Shown: positions 6,197-12,697 of the stretch, in pieces | Layout: every line of letters begins with the position of its first letter | Numbering within the stretch: position 1 is the stretch's first letter | Origin: Candidatus Parcubacteria bacterium | GTDB lineage: Bacteria > Patescibacteriota > Minisyncoccia > Phycocordibacterales > Phycocordibacteraceae | Reading direction: 5' to 3' | Assembly (NCBI GenBank): GCA_022616215.1 | Contig: JAKEFE010000033.1 | Location: 1-17,388 of the forward strand | Length of the DNA stretch: 17,388 nucleotides | The notes under the pieces: generated by a model | Told to the model about the DNA's origin: nothing | Seen by the model: only the letters and a program-made list of their open reading frames with translations | Database searches by the model: none | Translations under genes and position numbers: made by a program

Positions 6197-6462
6197 AGAG
6201 ACAGGGCTGTTGCTTCCAGTATAAGCGCAATACCCTCGGCTCCAAGGAGAATGAGACCGCCGATAACCGTCCAGACGAGCGCACGGCGCGCGTCCTTTAA
6301 TTCCTGTTCGTTGCCGCGCGCCTTCACAAAAAGAAACCCAACGTACACCAATGCAAGAAGAAGCGCGATGGCTCCAAGCATCACCACTCCTTCAAGAAAC
6401 GTCAGAAGAAGCTCCTGAAGTGATCCATGATTTTGAAGTGGATTTTCAAGTGCTCCTCCCAT
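6193..6462 (-). CDS. T4SS pilin-like two-helix membrane protein (paralog 1)
   Basis: 89 residues, first of the seven-gene series. After a short polar N-terminus, helices at about 22-48 and 63-87 flank the loop KARGNEQELKDARRA. The stretch LVYVGFLFVKARG...ALVWTVIGGLILLGAEGIALI is nearly the same as the C-terminus of the 273-residue protein, so these two form one subfamily and the other five a second. It begins 33 bases after the solute-binding-protein stop and ends in an ATGA overlap with the next gene. It has no Shine-Dalgarno sequence and no signal peptide. Confidence 0.8.
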   Translation of the reverse strand: MGGALENPLQNHGSLQELLLTFLEGVVMLGAIALLLALVYVGFLFVKARGNEQELKDARRALVWTVIGGLILLGAEGIALILEATALSL

Positions 6463-6495
6463 GTTAGTGGTGCTAGTTTTCGTCCTCCATACGTG

Positions 6496-7803
6496 TTACC
6501 GCAGTGCCGCATCAAGCGCGTCCGCCGCTCCTTGGAGCGCATCAGCAACGTCTTGGCGTCCGCTGGTGATGTTTCCAATCATAGCGGAGAAAATGCCATC
6601 TACGGCGGAGGGCGCTGGGGATAACCAACCGCGGGCGACAAGCGCGTCTGGATAAAAAATGGAGCTATAGCGGTCGTTTGCAACTGGCACCAGAAGCGTA
6701 CGTTTTGCCGGAGCCATAGAAAGAGCTTCGGCAATAATCCGCATGGGCGTATCTGCCGTTAGCGCAAAGGCGGTCTGGAGCGCCCCCACAGAGTTATCGG
6801 CGGCTCGTGGAATAGCAAATGCGTATGCAAGCGCGTAGGTGGTGCGCCCGCTTGCCGTTCCTGGCTGCGGAATACGCGCAACGTCAAAATCAAGATTGGG
6901 GTTTGCCGCCATGATGAAAGGGAGTTCAGACGCGTACCCCGGGTAAAGCGCAAGATCGCCCGCAATGAATGATTGTCTAGACGACGGGAGTGCGCGGTTC
7001 CATGAATACACGGTTTTTGCAGGGTCGGCAAACTGTGTGTAGTAACTCATTGCAGACTCCGCGGGAGCAGAACCAAACGAGCCGGCGCCCGTCTGTCTGC
7101 CAAGCACTGAACGAATGCCCTGTTCGGTTTCGGCAGTAATTGAGGTGCCTGCTTGTAGCAGAAGAAGCGACACAATGCCGCGGGCATTTCGCACATTGGC
7201 ATATTCGCCAAACGGAATCGTGCTTCGCGTGAGGTTTCCTGCCGCGTCGCGAAGGGAGAGCGCAGAAGAAAGACCCGCTACTGCCTCCCAGGTGGCAGGT
7301 GGAGAAACGATGCCAGCGGAAGAAAGCATTGCGCGGTTGTAATAGAGCATTAAAGGATCAACGACAAGTGGAATTGCGTAGGTTCCTGTGGGGGTAAGGA
7401 ATAATTCAAAAATTGACGCGTAGGAATCAATGAAGGTACGTTCGGGAATGGTCGCAAAAGGAATTTCTGTCAGCTTGGCGCGTTCCGTAAGGATGTGTTC
7501 TTGCGAAAGAATAACGAGGTCAGGGCCTGCGCCGGAAGCGAGCGCGTCGGCGAGCTCTCGACTAAAAGACGCTTCCGCTTTTTCTACGTAGGAAACATCG
7601 CTGTAATCAACTCTCCCCGCGGTAAGCTCCTGTATGCCGGCGTTCACTGCGTCTGCCGGCACCGTACCCCATATTTCTACCGTCCCGACTTCCCCGTTTG
7701 CTCCCCCGCCTCCACCGAAGTTCGCAAAAAGAAAAATACCCGCGAGTGCCGCAAGAGCGAAAACGGCGATAAGAATTATCTGGAAAGGACTCATCTGGTT
7801 CAT
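6496..7803 (-). CDS. Membrane-anchored extracellular solute-binding protein, family 1
   Basis: 435 residues. An N-terminal membrane helix (about 6-28) and a polyglycine linker lead into a periplasmic-binding fold of the sugar-binding family 1 type. Recognisable parts are TVEIWGT at the start of the first lobe, ALASGAGPDLVILSQEHI (substrate-lobe switch), YAIPLVVDPLMLYYNRAML (the hallmark P.....LYYN), PPATWEAV, and FIAGDLALYPGY. There is no lipobox cysteine; the uncleaved helix seems to do the anchoring, which suits a cell of monoderm type. No permease or ATPase of an ABC importer is present, so the binding protein may be an orphan or use transporters elsewhere. It heads the pilin-like gene series with a 33-base gap. 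ATGs at 7803 and 7794 are both possible starts. Confidence 0.85.
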   Translation of the reverse strand: MNQMSPFQIILIAVFALAALAGIFLFANFGGGGGANGEVGTVEIWGTVPADAVNAGIQELTAGRVDYSDVSYVEKAEASFSRELADALASGAGPDLVILSQEHILTERAKLTEIPFATIPERTFIDSYASIFELFLTPTGTYAIPLVVDPLMLYYNRAMLSSAGIVSPPATWEAVAGLSSALSLRDAAGNLTRSTIPFGEYANVRNARGIVSLLLLQAGTSITAETEQGIRSVLGRQTGAGSFGSAPAESAMSYYTQFADPAKTVYSWNRALPSSRQSFIAGDLALYPGYASELPFIMAANPNLDFDVARIPQPGTASGRTTYALAYAFAIPRAADNSVGALQTAFALTADTPMRIIAEALSMAPAKRTLLVPVANDRYSSIFYPDALVARGWLSPAPSAVDGIFSAMIGNITSGRQDVADALQGAADALDAALR

Positions 7804-7811
7804 CCCGTTAG

Positions 7812-7851
7812 AAATAGGACGCGGACAGACTATCGTGTCCGAATCCTATTT
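7812..7851 (-). terminator. Long hairpin between methyltransferase and solute-binding protein genes
   Basis: An 8-bp stem (7812-7819 with 7844-7851) and an inner 5-bp stem GGACA/TGTCC (7823-7827 with 7836-7840) are separated by a 3x3 internal loop. On the minus strand it ends in CCUAUUUCUAA eight bases before the solute-binding-protein ATG. It could end methyltransferase transcription or act as a 5' leader structure of the downstream gene. The U tract is weak. Confidence 0.45.
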
Positions 7852-7942
7852 GATTATTACTCATAATACCGACCATTGTACGACACTCGTTTTTGTTGCG
7901 TCCGCGATTTTTAACGGGATTCATAGCGTCATTGTAATACGA

Positions 7943-8494
7943 CTACGGTGCGGTAAAGACAACGGCGTAGTGGTGGGGCCCGGCACGGAAATCTTTCACT
8001 TTGTGAAATCCGCTTCCGATAAAGAGCTCTTCGGTTTTGTGTTCAGGGACCACATGGTGCGGCGCGGGCCCCATGCCCCCGTACGCTCCGGCCCAATCAA
8101 TGACCAAAAGCGTGCCGCCGTGCTTTACGATTCGTTTGATTTCCGCTATCGCCTGTTCTTTGTGTTCAAGCTGGAACAGCGTATTGGAAAGGATAACGGC
8201 ATCAAGCGCATGTTCTTTGAGTGTGGTGCCGCCCGGTTTTTCCACATTGCCCCAGACGGTTTCAATGTTGCGGAGCATCCTGCGCGTTGCTTCGTCTTTG
8301 AGGCGTGTCAGGACGTCTTCCTGCACATCAACGGCGTAGACGCGGCCGGAACTGCCAACAACATTGGCGGCGGCAAACGTGTAGTGGCCGCTTCCGGCAC
8401 CAAGGTCTGCCACGCGCATCCCCTCGTGAAGACCCATCTGAAGAATATTTGAAAGTGGTTCGGCAACACTCGCGCCGTTTTTGTTTGAACGCAT
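7943..8494 (-). CDS. Class I SAM-dependent methyltransferase
   Basis: About 183 residues with a Rossmann-type SAM site: motif I VADLGAGSGHYTF (about residues 28-40), an acidic end of strand 2 in VYAVDVQ, then the motif II/III region LDAVILSNTLFQLEH and VKHGGTLLVIDW. It resembles the UbiE/arsenite-methyltransferase branch in length and motif style, but nothing fixes the substrate. A GTG at 8497 directly precedes the ATG at 8494; the ATG is preferred. TATAGT ends two bases before that ATG, which is too close for a start at the same place. Either the true promoter is elsewhere or translation starts further in. The gene is flanked by hairpins on both sides and appears monocistronic. Confidence 0.85.
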   Translation of the reverse strand: MRSNKNGASVAEPLSNILQMGLHEGMRVADLGAGSGHYTFAAANVVGSSGRVYAVDVQEDVLTRLKDEATRRMLRNIETVWGNVEKPGGTTLKEHALDAVILSNTLFQLEHKEQAIAEIKRIVKHGGTLLVIDWAGAYGGMGPAPHHVVPEHKTEELFIGSGFHKVKDFRAGPHHYAVVFTAP

Positions 8495-8508
8495 CACTAT
8501 ACAAATAC

Positions 8509-8534
8509 CACGGCCGCGCGAAAGCGCGGCCGTG
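8509..8534 (-). terminator. gyrA terminator hairpin
   Basis: A perfect 11-bp GC-rich stem (8509-8519 with 8524-8534) closes a 4-base loop. On the minus strand it lies 25 bases after the gyrA stop and is followed by GUAUUUGUAU, a moderate U-rich tail. It separates the gyrase operon from the methyltransferase gene. Confidence 0.65.
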
Positions 8535-8559
8535 TAATCTACCTATGAAAGTAGTACGG

Positions 8560-11025
8560 CTAGAGAGCCACCATGTTGGCTATGGAGTCGCCCTCGCGCA
8601 TTTTCATAATGCGTACACCCTGGGTTGCACGAGAGAGAGAAGGAATTTCGCCAGTTGAAGTGCGAATGACCTGACCTTTTTTGGAAATAACGACAATTTC
8701 TCCGTCTTTGACCGCTTCGTCGGTCAAGACTTTCGCACCGATAATCTCACCAGTTTTAGCAGTAACCTCCGCGGTTTTGATGCCGGAGCCGCCGCGGCCC
8801 TGCACTTTGTATTCGGATAGCGCGGTTTTCTTTCCGTATCCCTTGCTCATGATGACCAGGAGCGCGGCGGTTTTTGCCGAAGCAGAAATAACTTCAGCAG
8901 ACACCACGCTGTCTCCCTTCTTCACTGACATACCGCGCACCCCTCCTGCAGTGCGACCCATGGCGCGCACGTCTCCCTCATCAAAACGAATGGACTGGCC
9001 TTTTGACGTCACGAGTGAAACGGAGTCGCCTTTGCCTGCAAGATGCGCAGAGACAAGGCGATCCTTGCCTTTGAGATTGATAGCAATAATGCCGGAGCGC
9101 CGCACATCCGCAAAATTCTTCGCCTCCACTTTTTTCACCACGCCTTCTTCCGTAACAAAAAACACACTCATGGCTTCGCGCGCCGCGCCTTTTGGCACTG
9201 CCAGCACGCTCGTTACTTTCTCGTCGGCAGCAAGCGGCAAAAAGTTCATGATGCTCTTGCCTTTCGTGGCGCGCTTTCCTTCGGGGATTTCATACATTTT
9301 TGTTTGGTAGACCTTGCCGTAATCCGTGAAGAACAGGAGTTCCGCATGCGCGGACGCACACAAAAAGTGCGTTACCACGTCTTCCTCTTTCGTGCTCATA
9401 TCAATAACGCCGATACCACCACGCTTTTGCGCCTTATATTCGCTCGGGTTGGTACGCTTGACATAGCCACCAGCGGTGATGACCAATACCGAGTCTTCGT
9501 CCGGCACCAAGTCTTCAACGGAAATGTTTTTCACGCCTCCTTTCACGATTTTCGTGCGGCGGTCGTCCCCGTATTTCTCCGCAAGTTCTTTAAGCTCGTC
9601 TTTGACCACTTCCAAAATGTTTTTAGCGGACGAAAGGATTTTTTTGAGTTTTTTGATAAGTTCCTGAATGTCGGTGAGTTCGTCTTCAATTTTCTTACGT
9701 TCCAGTCCGGCAAGCGTCTGCAGGCGCATGGCAAGGATGGCCGCCGTTTGCCGCTCCGTGAATCCGAACTTCTTACGGAGATTGGCGTCTGCTTCCGGCA
9801 CGTCTTTTGCTTTCTTGATGATGGCAATGACTTCGTCAATGTGGTCAAGCGCTTTTGAAAGCCCGAGCAGAATGTGTTCGCGCTCCTCGGCTTTCCGCAA
9901 GTCGTACTCGGTGCGAAGTTTCACCACGTCGCGCCGGTGCGCGACAAAATTTTCTAAAATACCTTTTAGGGAAAGCGTTTGCGGCACGCCGTCTACCAAG
10001 GCGAGCATGTTGTAGTGGAAGGTGCTTTCAAGCTCCGTGTGTTTATACAAATTGTTCAACACTGCTTGTGGATGCGCAGTGCCTTTCAATTCCACAACCA
10101 CGCGGATATCCTCCGCCGACTCGTCGCGAAGATCTTTGATGCCTTCAAGTTTTTTGTCGCGCACCAAATCCGCGATACGCGTGATAAGGTCTGCTTTGTT
10201 GACGCGAAACGGAATGGATGTGATGACGATGGAACTTCCTTTTTTATCTTCAACGATTTCTGCAACGCCCCTTACCACTACGCCGCCCTTGCCGGACGCG
10301 TAGGCATGTGTGATGTCTGTTTGATTAAACGCAATGCCGCCAAGCGGGAAGTCAGGGCCTTTCACGAATTGAAGCAAATCTTCCGTCGTTGCCTCCTCGT
10401 TATCAATAAGATGTATAGCGGCATCCACCACTTCGCGAAGATTGTGCGGCGGAATATTGGTTGCCATACCCACCGCAATGCCGAGCGTTCCGTTTAAAAG
10501 AAGATTCGGAGCCGCGGCCGGAAGCACGTTTGGTTCTTTGAGTGAGCCGTCGTAGTTTGGACTCCAGCTGACGGTTTCTTTGTCCAAATCGCGAAGCATT
10601 TCCGCACCTACTTTTGACATCTTTGCTTCCGTATAGCGATACGCGGCCGGAGGGTCTCCATCAATAGACCCGAAGTTTCCCTGGCCGATGACCAGCGGGT
10701 AGCGCGTGGAAAAATCCTGTGCGAGCTTAACCATCGCGTCGTACACGGCGACGTCTCCGTGCGGGTGGTATTTGGCGATAACGTCTCCCACCACCGCCGC
10801 AGATTTCTTTGTTTTTGCGGAAGCAGTGAGTCCGTTTTCTTGCATTGAGTAGAGAATGCGGCGGTGCACGGGTTTGAGGCCGTCGCGCACATCAGGAAGC
10901 GCGCGCGCGGTGATAACCGACATCGCGTAATCAAGATACGACGAACGCATCTCCGCCGTAATGGATTGGTCTACGACATTTGCCCTTGAAACGGGCACGT
11001 CCGTTTGTGCGTCTTTCTTAGCCAT
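8560..11025 (-). CDS. gyrA: DNA gyrase subunit A
   Basis: Type IIA topoisomerase subunit that cuts and rejoins DNA so that, with GyrB, it introduces negative supercoils. It is 821 residues, close to the usual 800-880. The N-terminal breakage-reunion domain includes ALPDVRDGLKPVHRRIL at 42-58, KYHPHGDVAVYD at 85-96, GQGNFGSIDGD at 114-124 and AAYRYTEA with catalytic Tyr131. A coiled-coil region follows, and the C-terminal DNA-wrapping propeller has several G.V.....E repeats. The GyrA box is QKRGGIG at 533-539 (canonical QRRGGKG), favouring GyrA over ParC. The residue equal to E. coli Ser83 is Val92, while Asp87 is kept as Asp96. It is the last gene of a three-gene operon, nine bases after the upstream stop, with no clear Shine-Dalgarno sequence. 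Confidence 0.95.
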   Translation of the reverse strand: MAKKDAQTDVPVSRANVVDQSITAEMRSSYLDYAMSVITARALPDVRDGLKPVHRRILYSMQENGLTASAKTKKSAAVVGDVIAKYHPHGDVAVYDAMVKLAQDFSTRYPLVIGQGNFGSIDGDPPAAYRYTEAKMSKVGAEMLRDLDKETVSWSPNYDGSLKEPNVLPAAAPNLLLNGTLGIAVGMATNIPPHNLREVVDAAIHLIDNEEATTEDLLQFVKGPDFPLGGIAFNQTDITHAYASGKGGVVVRGVAEIVEDKKGSSIVITSIPFRVNKADLITRIADLVRDKKLEGIKDLRDESAEDIRVVVELKGTAHPQAVLNNLYKHTELESTFHYNMLALVDGVPQTLSLKGILENFVAHRRDVVKLRTEYDLRKAEEREHILLGLSKALDHIDEVIAIIKKAKDVPEADANLRKKFGFTERQTAAILAMRLQTLAGLERKKIEDELTDIQELIKKLKKILSSAKNILEVVKDELKELAEKYGDDRRTKIVKGGVKNISVEDLVPDEDSVLVITAGGYVKRTNPSEYKAQKRGGIGVIDMSTKEEDVVTHFLCASAHAELLFFTDYGKVYQTKMYEIPEGKRATKGKSIMNFLPLAADEKVTSVLAVPKGAAREAMSVFFVTEEGVVKKVEAKNFADVRRSGIIAINLKGKDRLVSAHLAGKGDSVSLVTSKGQSIRFDEGDVRAMGRTAGGVRGMSVKKGDSVVSAEVISASAKTAALLVIMSKGYGKKTALSEYKVQGRGGSGIKTAEVTAKTGEIIGAKVLTDEAVKDGEIVVISKKGQVIRTSTGEIPSLSRATQGVRIMKMREGDSIANMVAL

Positions 11026-11034
11026 GCTTCTAAC

Positions 11035-11373
11035 CTAAAAAGGGATGACGGTGCGGTTGTCGAGAACTTCACCAGCAGGAAATGTGGACGACGCGCGCGT
11101 TTCAATGACCTGTATCTCCCCTTCCTGAAACCCGCGTTCAAGCGCCGCGGCTGCCCCGGCAAACGAGGAGAAATCGTCTCCCGCCCCTTCCACCGCAGTT
11201 CGTATATCGAGACCTTCGGAAGACGCGCTTTCAAACGCAAGTGTTCCAGAGGAGACGAGCGCGATCACATATCCGGCACACACGAGCGCCGTAAGAGAAA
11301 GGGAGGCACCAAGCGCGATGCGGCGGCGCTCGTGTTCTGGTTTTGTCCGAAGCCGTTCAATATAGTCGCGCAT
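11035..11373 (-). CDS. Small single-pass membrane protein, unknown function
   Basis: 112 residues. A basic cytoplasmic N-terminus (RDYIERLRTKPEHERRRIA) leads to one membrane helix at about 20-42, and the rest is an acidic, Ala/Gly-rich external part ending ASSTFPAGEVLDNRTVIPF. No domain is recognised. It lies between the MBL-fold gene (gap of two bases) and gyrA (gap of nine), so it is co-transcribed with both. The arrangement of a short basic head plus one helix recalls small proteins often encoded beside gyrA in Parcubacteria; I know of no assigned role. Confidence 0.75.
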   Translation of the reverse strand: MRDYIERLRTKPEHERRRIALGASLSLTALVCAGYVIALVSSGTLAFESASSEGLDIRTAVEGAGDDFSSFAGAAAALERGFQEGEIQVIETRASSTFPAGEVLDNRTVIPF

Positions 11374-11375
11374 AG

Positions 11376-12017
11376 CTACACCGTGAGGACAATTATATCA
11401 CCGTCTTTGTCGGCCACGTCCTTCTTTTTGAGGGTTAGTTTATCCGTTTTTTCCACCTCTCCGCCCTCTTCTTTGATGAAATTATCAAGCGCTTTTTCCT
11501 GCCCCATGCCGCTCCAGTGCATCGGGATGATGATGCGGGGCTCAAGAATGGTCGCAAGTTTTGAGGCCTCGGAGGCAGAGAGCACGCCGTCACCACCGAC
11601 CGGAACAAACAACACATCTATTTCATCAATGCTTTCTTTTGCCTCCGGAGGAAGGGAGGGACTGGAAAGCGCACCAAGATGCACCAAGGTCATGCCTTCA
11701 AGTTTTACCGAATAAATGGTATTGATTGCTTCTGTTTCGCCTTTTGTAAGTGCATATTCGCTTTTTGAAGGAAATCCCTGTACGGCTACCCCTTCTTTTT
11801 CGTACTCTCCCGGACCGCGTATAACAAACGGCTCTTTTTCGCCGTACGTCACTTCCGCAATACCGTTCATGTCAGGATGATTTCTAGAAACCAGTGCAAT
11901 ATCAGCTCCGAAGCGCACGGCGGGCAGTGTTGCTCCTTTAGAGATGGGGTCAAACACGAGCGTGAGGTCGCCAAACGTCACTTTGAAACACTGCCCGCCG
12001 TGGTGGGTGATGACCAT
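11376..12017 (-). CDS. MBL-fold (UlaG-like) protein with degenerate metal site
   Basis: 213 residues of metallo-beta-lactamase fold, in the COG2220/UlaG-like group. It starts with MVITHHGGQCFKVTFGDLTL, then DPISKGATLPAVRFGADI. The signature metal motif HxHxDH is replaced by R45-N-H47-P-D49-M50, keeping only the middle His and the Asp. Other landmarks are RGPGEYEKEGV, VHLGALSS, FVPVGGDGVLSASEA, and IIPMHW near the end. Loss of two ligands suggests a single metal or no hydrolase activity. It heads the operon with the small membrane protein and gyrA. An AT-rich region with TATAAAAT 11 bases before the ATG may be its promoter. Confidence 0.85.
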   Translation of the reverse strand: MVITHHGGQCFKVTFGDLTLVFDPISKGATLPAVRFGADIALVSRNHPDMNGIAEVTYGEKEPFVIRGPGEYEKEGVAVQGFPSKSEYALTKGETEAINTIYSVKLEGMTLVHLGALSSPSLPPEAKESIDEIDVLFVPVGGDGVLSASEASKLATILEPRIIIPMHWSGMGQEKALDNFIKEEGGEVEKTDKLTLKKKDVADKDGDIIVLTV

Positions 12018-12115
12018 GATTTGCTACTATTTTATAACATTTTCATCATTTTTGCACCTCTAAAACGTGCCGGATGTTACCCCTGCGACGAGCTCTCCAT
12101 TGTGTGCGCTATAGT

Positions 12116-12410
12116 TACAAAAGCGGGCGCCACGCGAAAGCAGAGCGTTCCGTTAGGGACAGGCGAAGAGCCGCGTCCCGTTAGCCTCTAGGTTTTCCCA
12201 ATTTTTGGGAGAAGAAATTGACCAGTTGGCTATGGGCAAGAGGCCCACCACTTGAAGCGCGTTTCCAGCACTTTCTTTCTGACAAGGAATAAGTGCTCGG
12301 AAACAACTTTGAGTGAGGGGTCACGATCTACGGTAATCTTTCTTTTGACACCGTAGAACCTTGCCCCAGCCGGGCGGCGCGCACTTTGCGCCGCCCGGTT
12401 CTAACTTTTT
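12116..12410 (+). ncRNA. Candidate structured RNA A, unassigned
   Basis: This part of the gene-free region holds five hairpins in about 250 bases before a strong plus-strand terminator. They are GGGAC/GTCCC with inner GGC/GCC (12156-12179), TCCCAA/TTGGGA (12196-12210), and TGGGC/GCCCA near 12233-12247. Next are a 13-bp stem with one bulge (12261-12273 with 12291-12304) and TCTACGGT/ACCGTAGA (12327-12334 with 12350-12357). TATAGT at 12110-12115 could be a -10, though no good -35 is seen, so the 5' end is approximate. No open frame with protein-like sequence covers it. I looked for hallmarks of RNase P RNA, tmRNA, SRP RNA, 6S RNA and 5S rRNA and found none. Orientation rests on the terminator's T tract. 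Confidence 0.45.
12368..12410 (+). terminator. Strong intrinsic terminator of candidate RNA A
   Basis: An 11-bp all-GC stem (12370-12380 with 12388-12398, extendable by two pairs) with a 7-base loop is followed by TTCTAACTTTTT. The T tract is only on the plus-strand side, which fixes the direction of transcription as rightward. Confidence 0.8.
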
Positions 12411-12414
12411 GTAG

Positions 12415-12442
12415 TTGACAATTATGTAGGGTCTGATAGAGT
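12415..12442 (+). promoter_or_regulatory. Sigma-70-type promoter for candidate RNA B
   Basis: A perfect -35 TTGACA (12415-12420), a 16-base spacer and TAGAGT (12437-12442, four of six). It begins five bases after the terminator T tract of candidate RNA A. The predicted start is near 12449. It serves the short hairpin-rich unit that follows and, by read-through, perhaps rpsA. Confidence 0.65.
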
Positions 12443-12448
12443 GGTAGA

Positions 12449-12584
12449 TAGATCGTACGTCTGGTTCTCCCCGCCCACTGGGCGTACGACAGCGAGAGGG
12501 AGCCGGCCCCTCCCTCAAAGCCGCCAGGCTCCCTCTCGCACCCTGTTCTTCCGAGACGCCCCCAAACTGGCGTCTTTGGTTTTT
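12449..12584 (+). ncRNA. Candidate small RNA B (or rpsA leader attenuator)
   Basis: About 136 bases bounded by a promoter and an intrinsic terminator, with no start-codon-led frame of protein-like sequence. Stem 1 is TCGTACG/CGTACGA (12453-12459 with 12483-12489). Stem 2 is a perfect 13-bp GC-rich stem (12492-12504 with 12527-12539) around a 22-base C-rich loop. Stem 3 is the terminator. The loop contains CTCCCTC (12510-12516), the same heptamer as in the 3' arm of stem 2 (about 12529-12535). Hence GAGGGAG in the 5' arm has two possible partners, and two folds exclude each other. An exposed CCUCC-like loop could also pair with purine-rich target sites. It may be a free small RNA or the attenuated leader of rpsA, whose ATG is 114 bases past the terminator. 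Confidence 0.5.
12554..12584 (+). terminator. Intrinsic terminator of candidate RNA B
   Basis: Stem AGACGCC/GGCGTCT (12554-12560 with 12569-12575) with an 8-base loop is followed by TTGGTTTTT. The T tract lies on the plus side only. It sits upstream of rpsA and could act as an attenuator. Confidence 0.7.
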
Positions 12585-12639
12585 GTATGGTAGAGTTTCC
12601 CTATTGCGAGTGTGTGCATAAGGCGCAAGTCGGCTAACC

Positions 12640-12697
12640 CCGAGTCCCTGCCTGCAAGGACTTGGTACCGGCGGCGCAGACACATTCGTCTATAGAC
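12640..12697 (+). promoter_or_regulatory. rpsA leader hairpin and start-site palindrome
   Basis: An 8-bp stem with one G-U pair (12640-12647 with 12658-12665) lies in the rpsA leader. A perfect 10-base palindrome, GTCTATAGAC (12688-12697), directly abuts the ATG. There is no Shine-Dalgarno sequence. Ribosomal protein S1 is known to regulate its own mRNA leader in E. coli, so a structured leader here fits autoregulation. The palindrome could also be a protein-binding site; both readings are inference. Confidence 0.35.

Noticed and set aside
6496..7803. Lipoprotein anchoring of the solute-binding protein
   Set aside because: There is no cysteine in the N-terminal region, so no lipobox. A hydrophobic helix followed by polyglycine explains membrane attachment.
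7634..8452. Long plus-strand open frame (272 codons) opposite the methyltransferase and solute-binding protein genes
   Set aside because: It is rich in His, Phe and Arg, lacks any domain, and lies antisense to two genes with clear family motifs. It is an antisense shadow of biased codon use.
9043..9858. Plus-strand open frame of 271 codons opposite gyrA
   Set aside because: Directly antisense to well-conserved GyrA sequence, with Phe/His/Arg-rich composition and no recognisable domain.
8560..11025. Topoisomerase IV subunit ParC instead of GyrA
   Set aside because: A GyrA-box-like QKRGGIG is present and the C-terminal propeller repeats are complete, which favours gyrase. A second subunit gene elsewhere could still change this.
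12116..12410. RNase P RNA, tmRNA, SRP RNA, 6S RNA or 5S rRNA
   Set aside because: I looked on both strands for GAGGAAAGTCC and AGATGAATG (RNase P), a tRNA-like GGTTCGA T-arm with tag frame (tmRNA), GGAAGGAAGCAGC (SRP) and a single long bulged hairpin (6S). None was present, so no name is given.
12321..12683. Minus-strand open frame of 120 codons in the gene-free region before rpsA
   Set aside because: The residues are Arg/Pro/Gly-rich and low in hydrophobic pattern, and the frame runs through both plus-strand terminators and their hairpins. It is better explained as a by-product of GC-rich stems.
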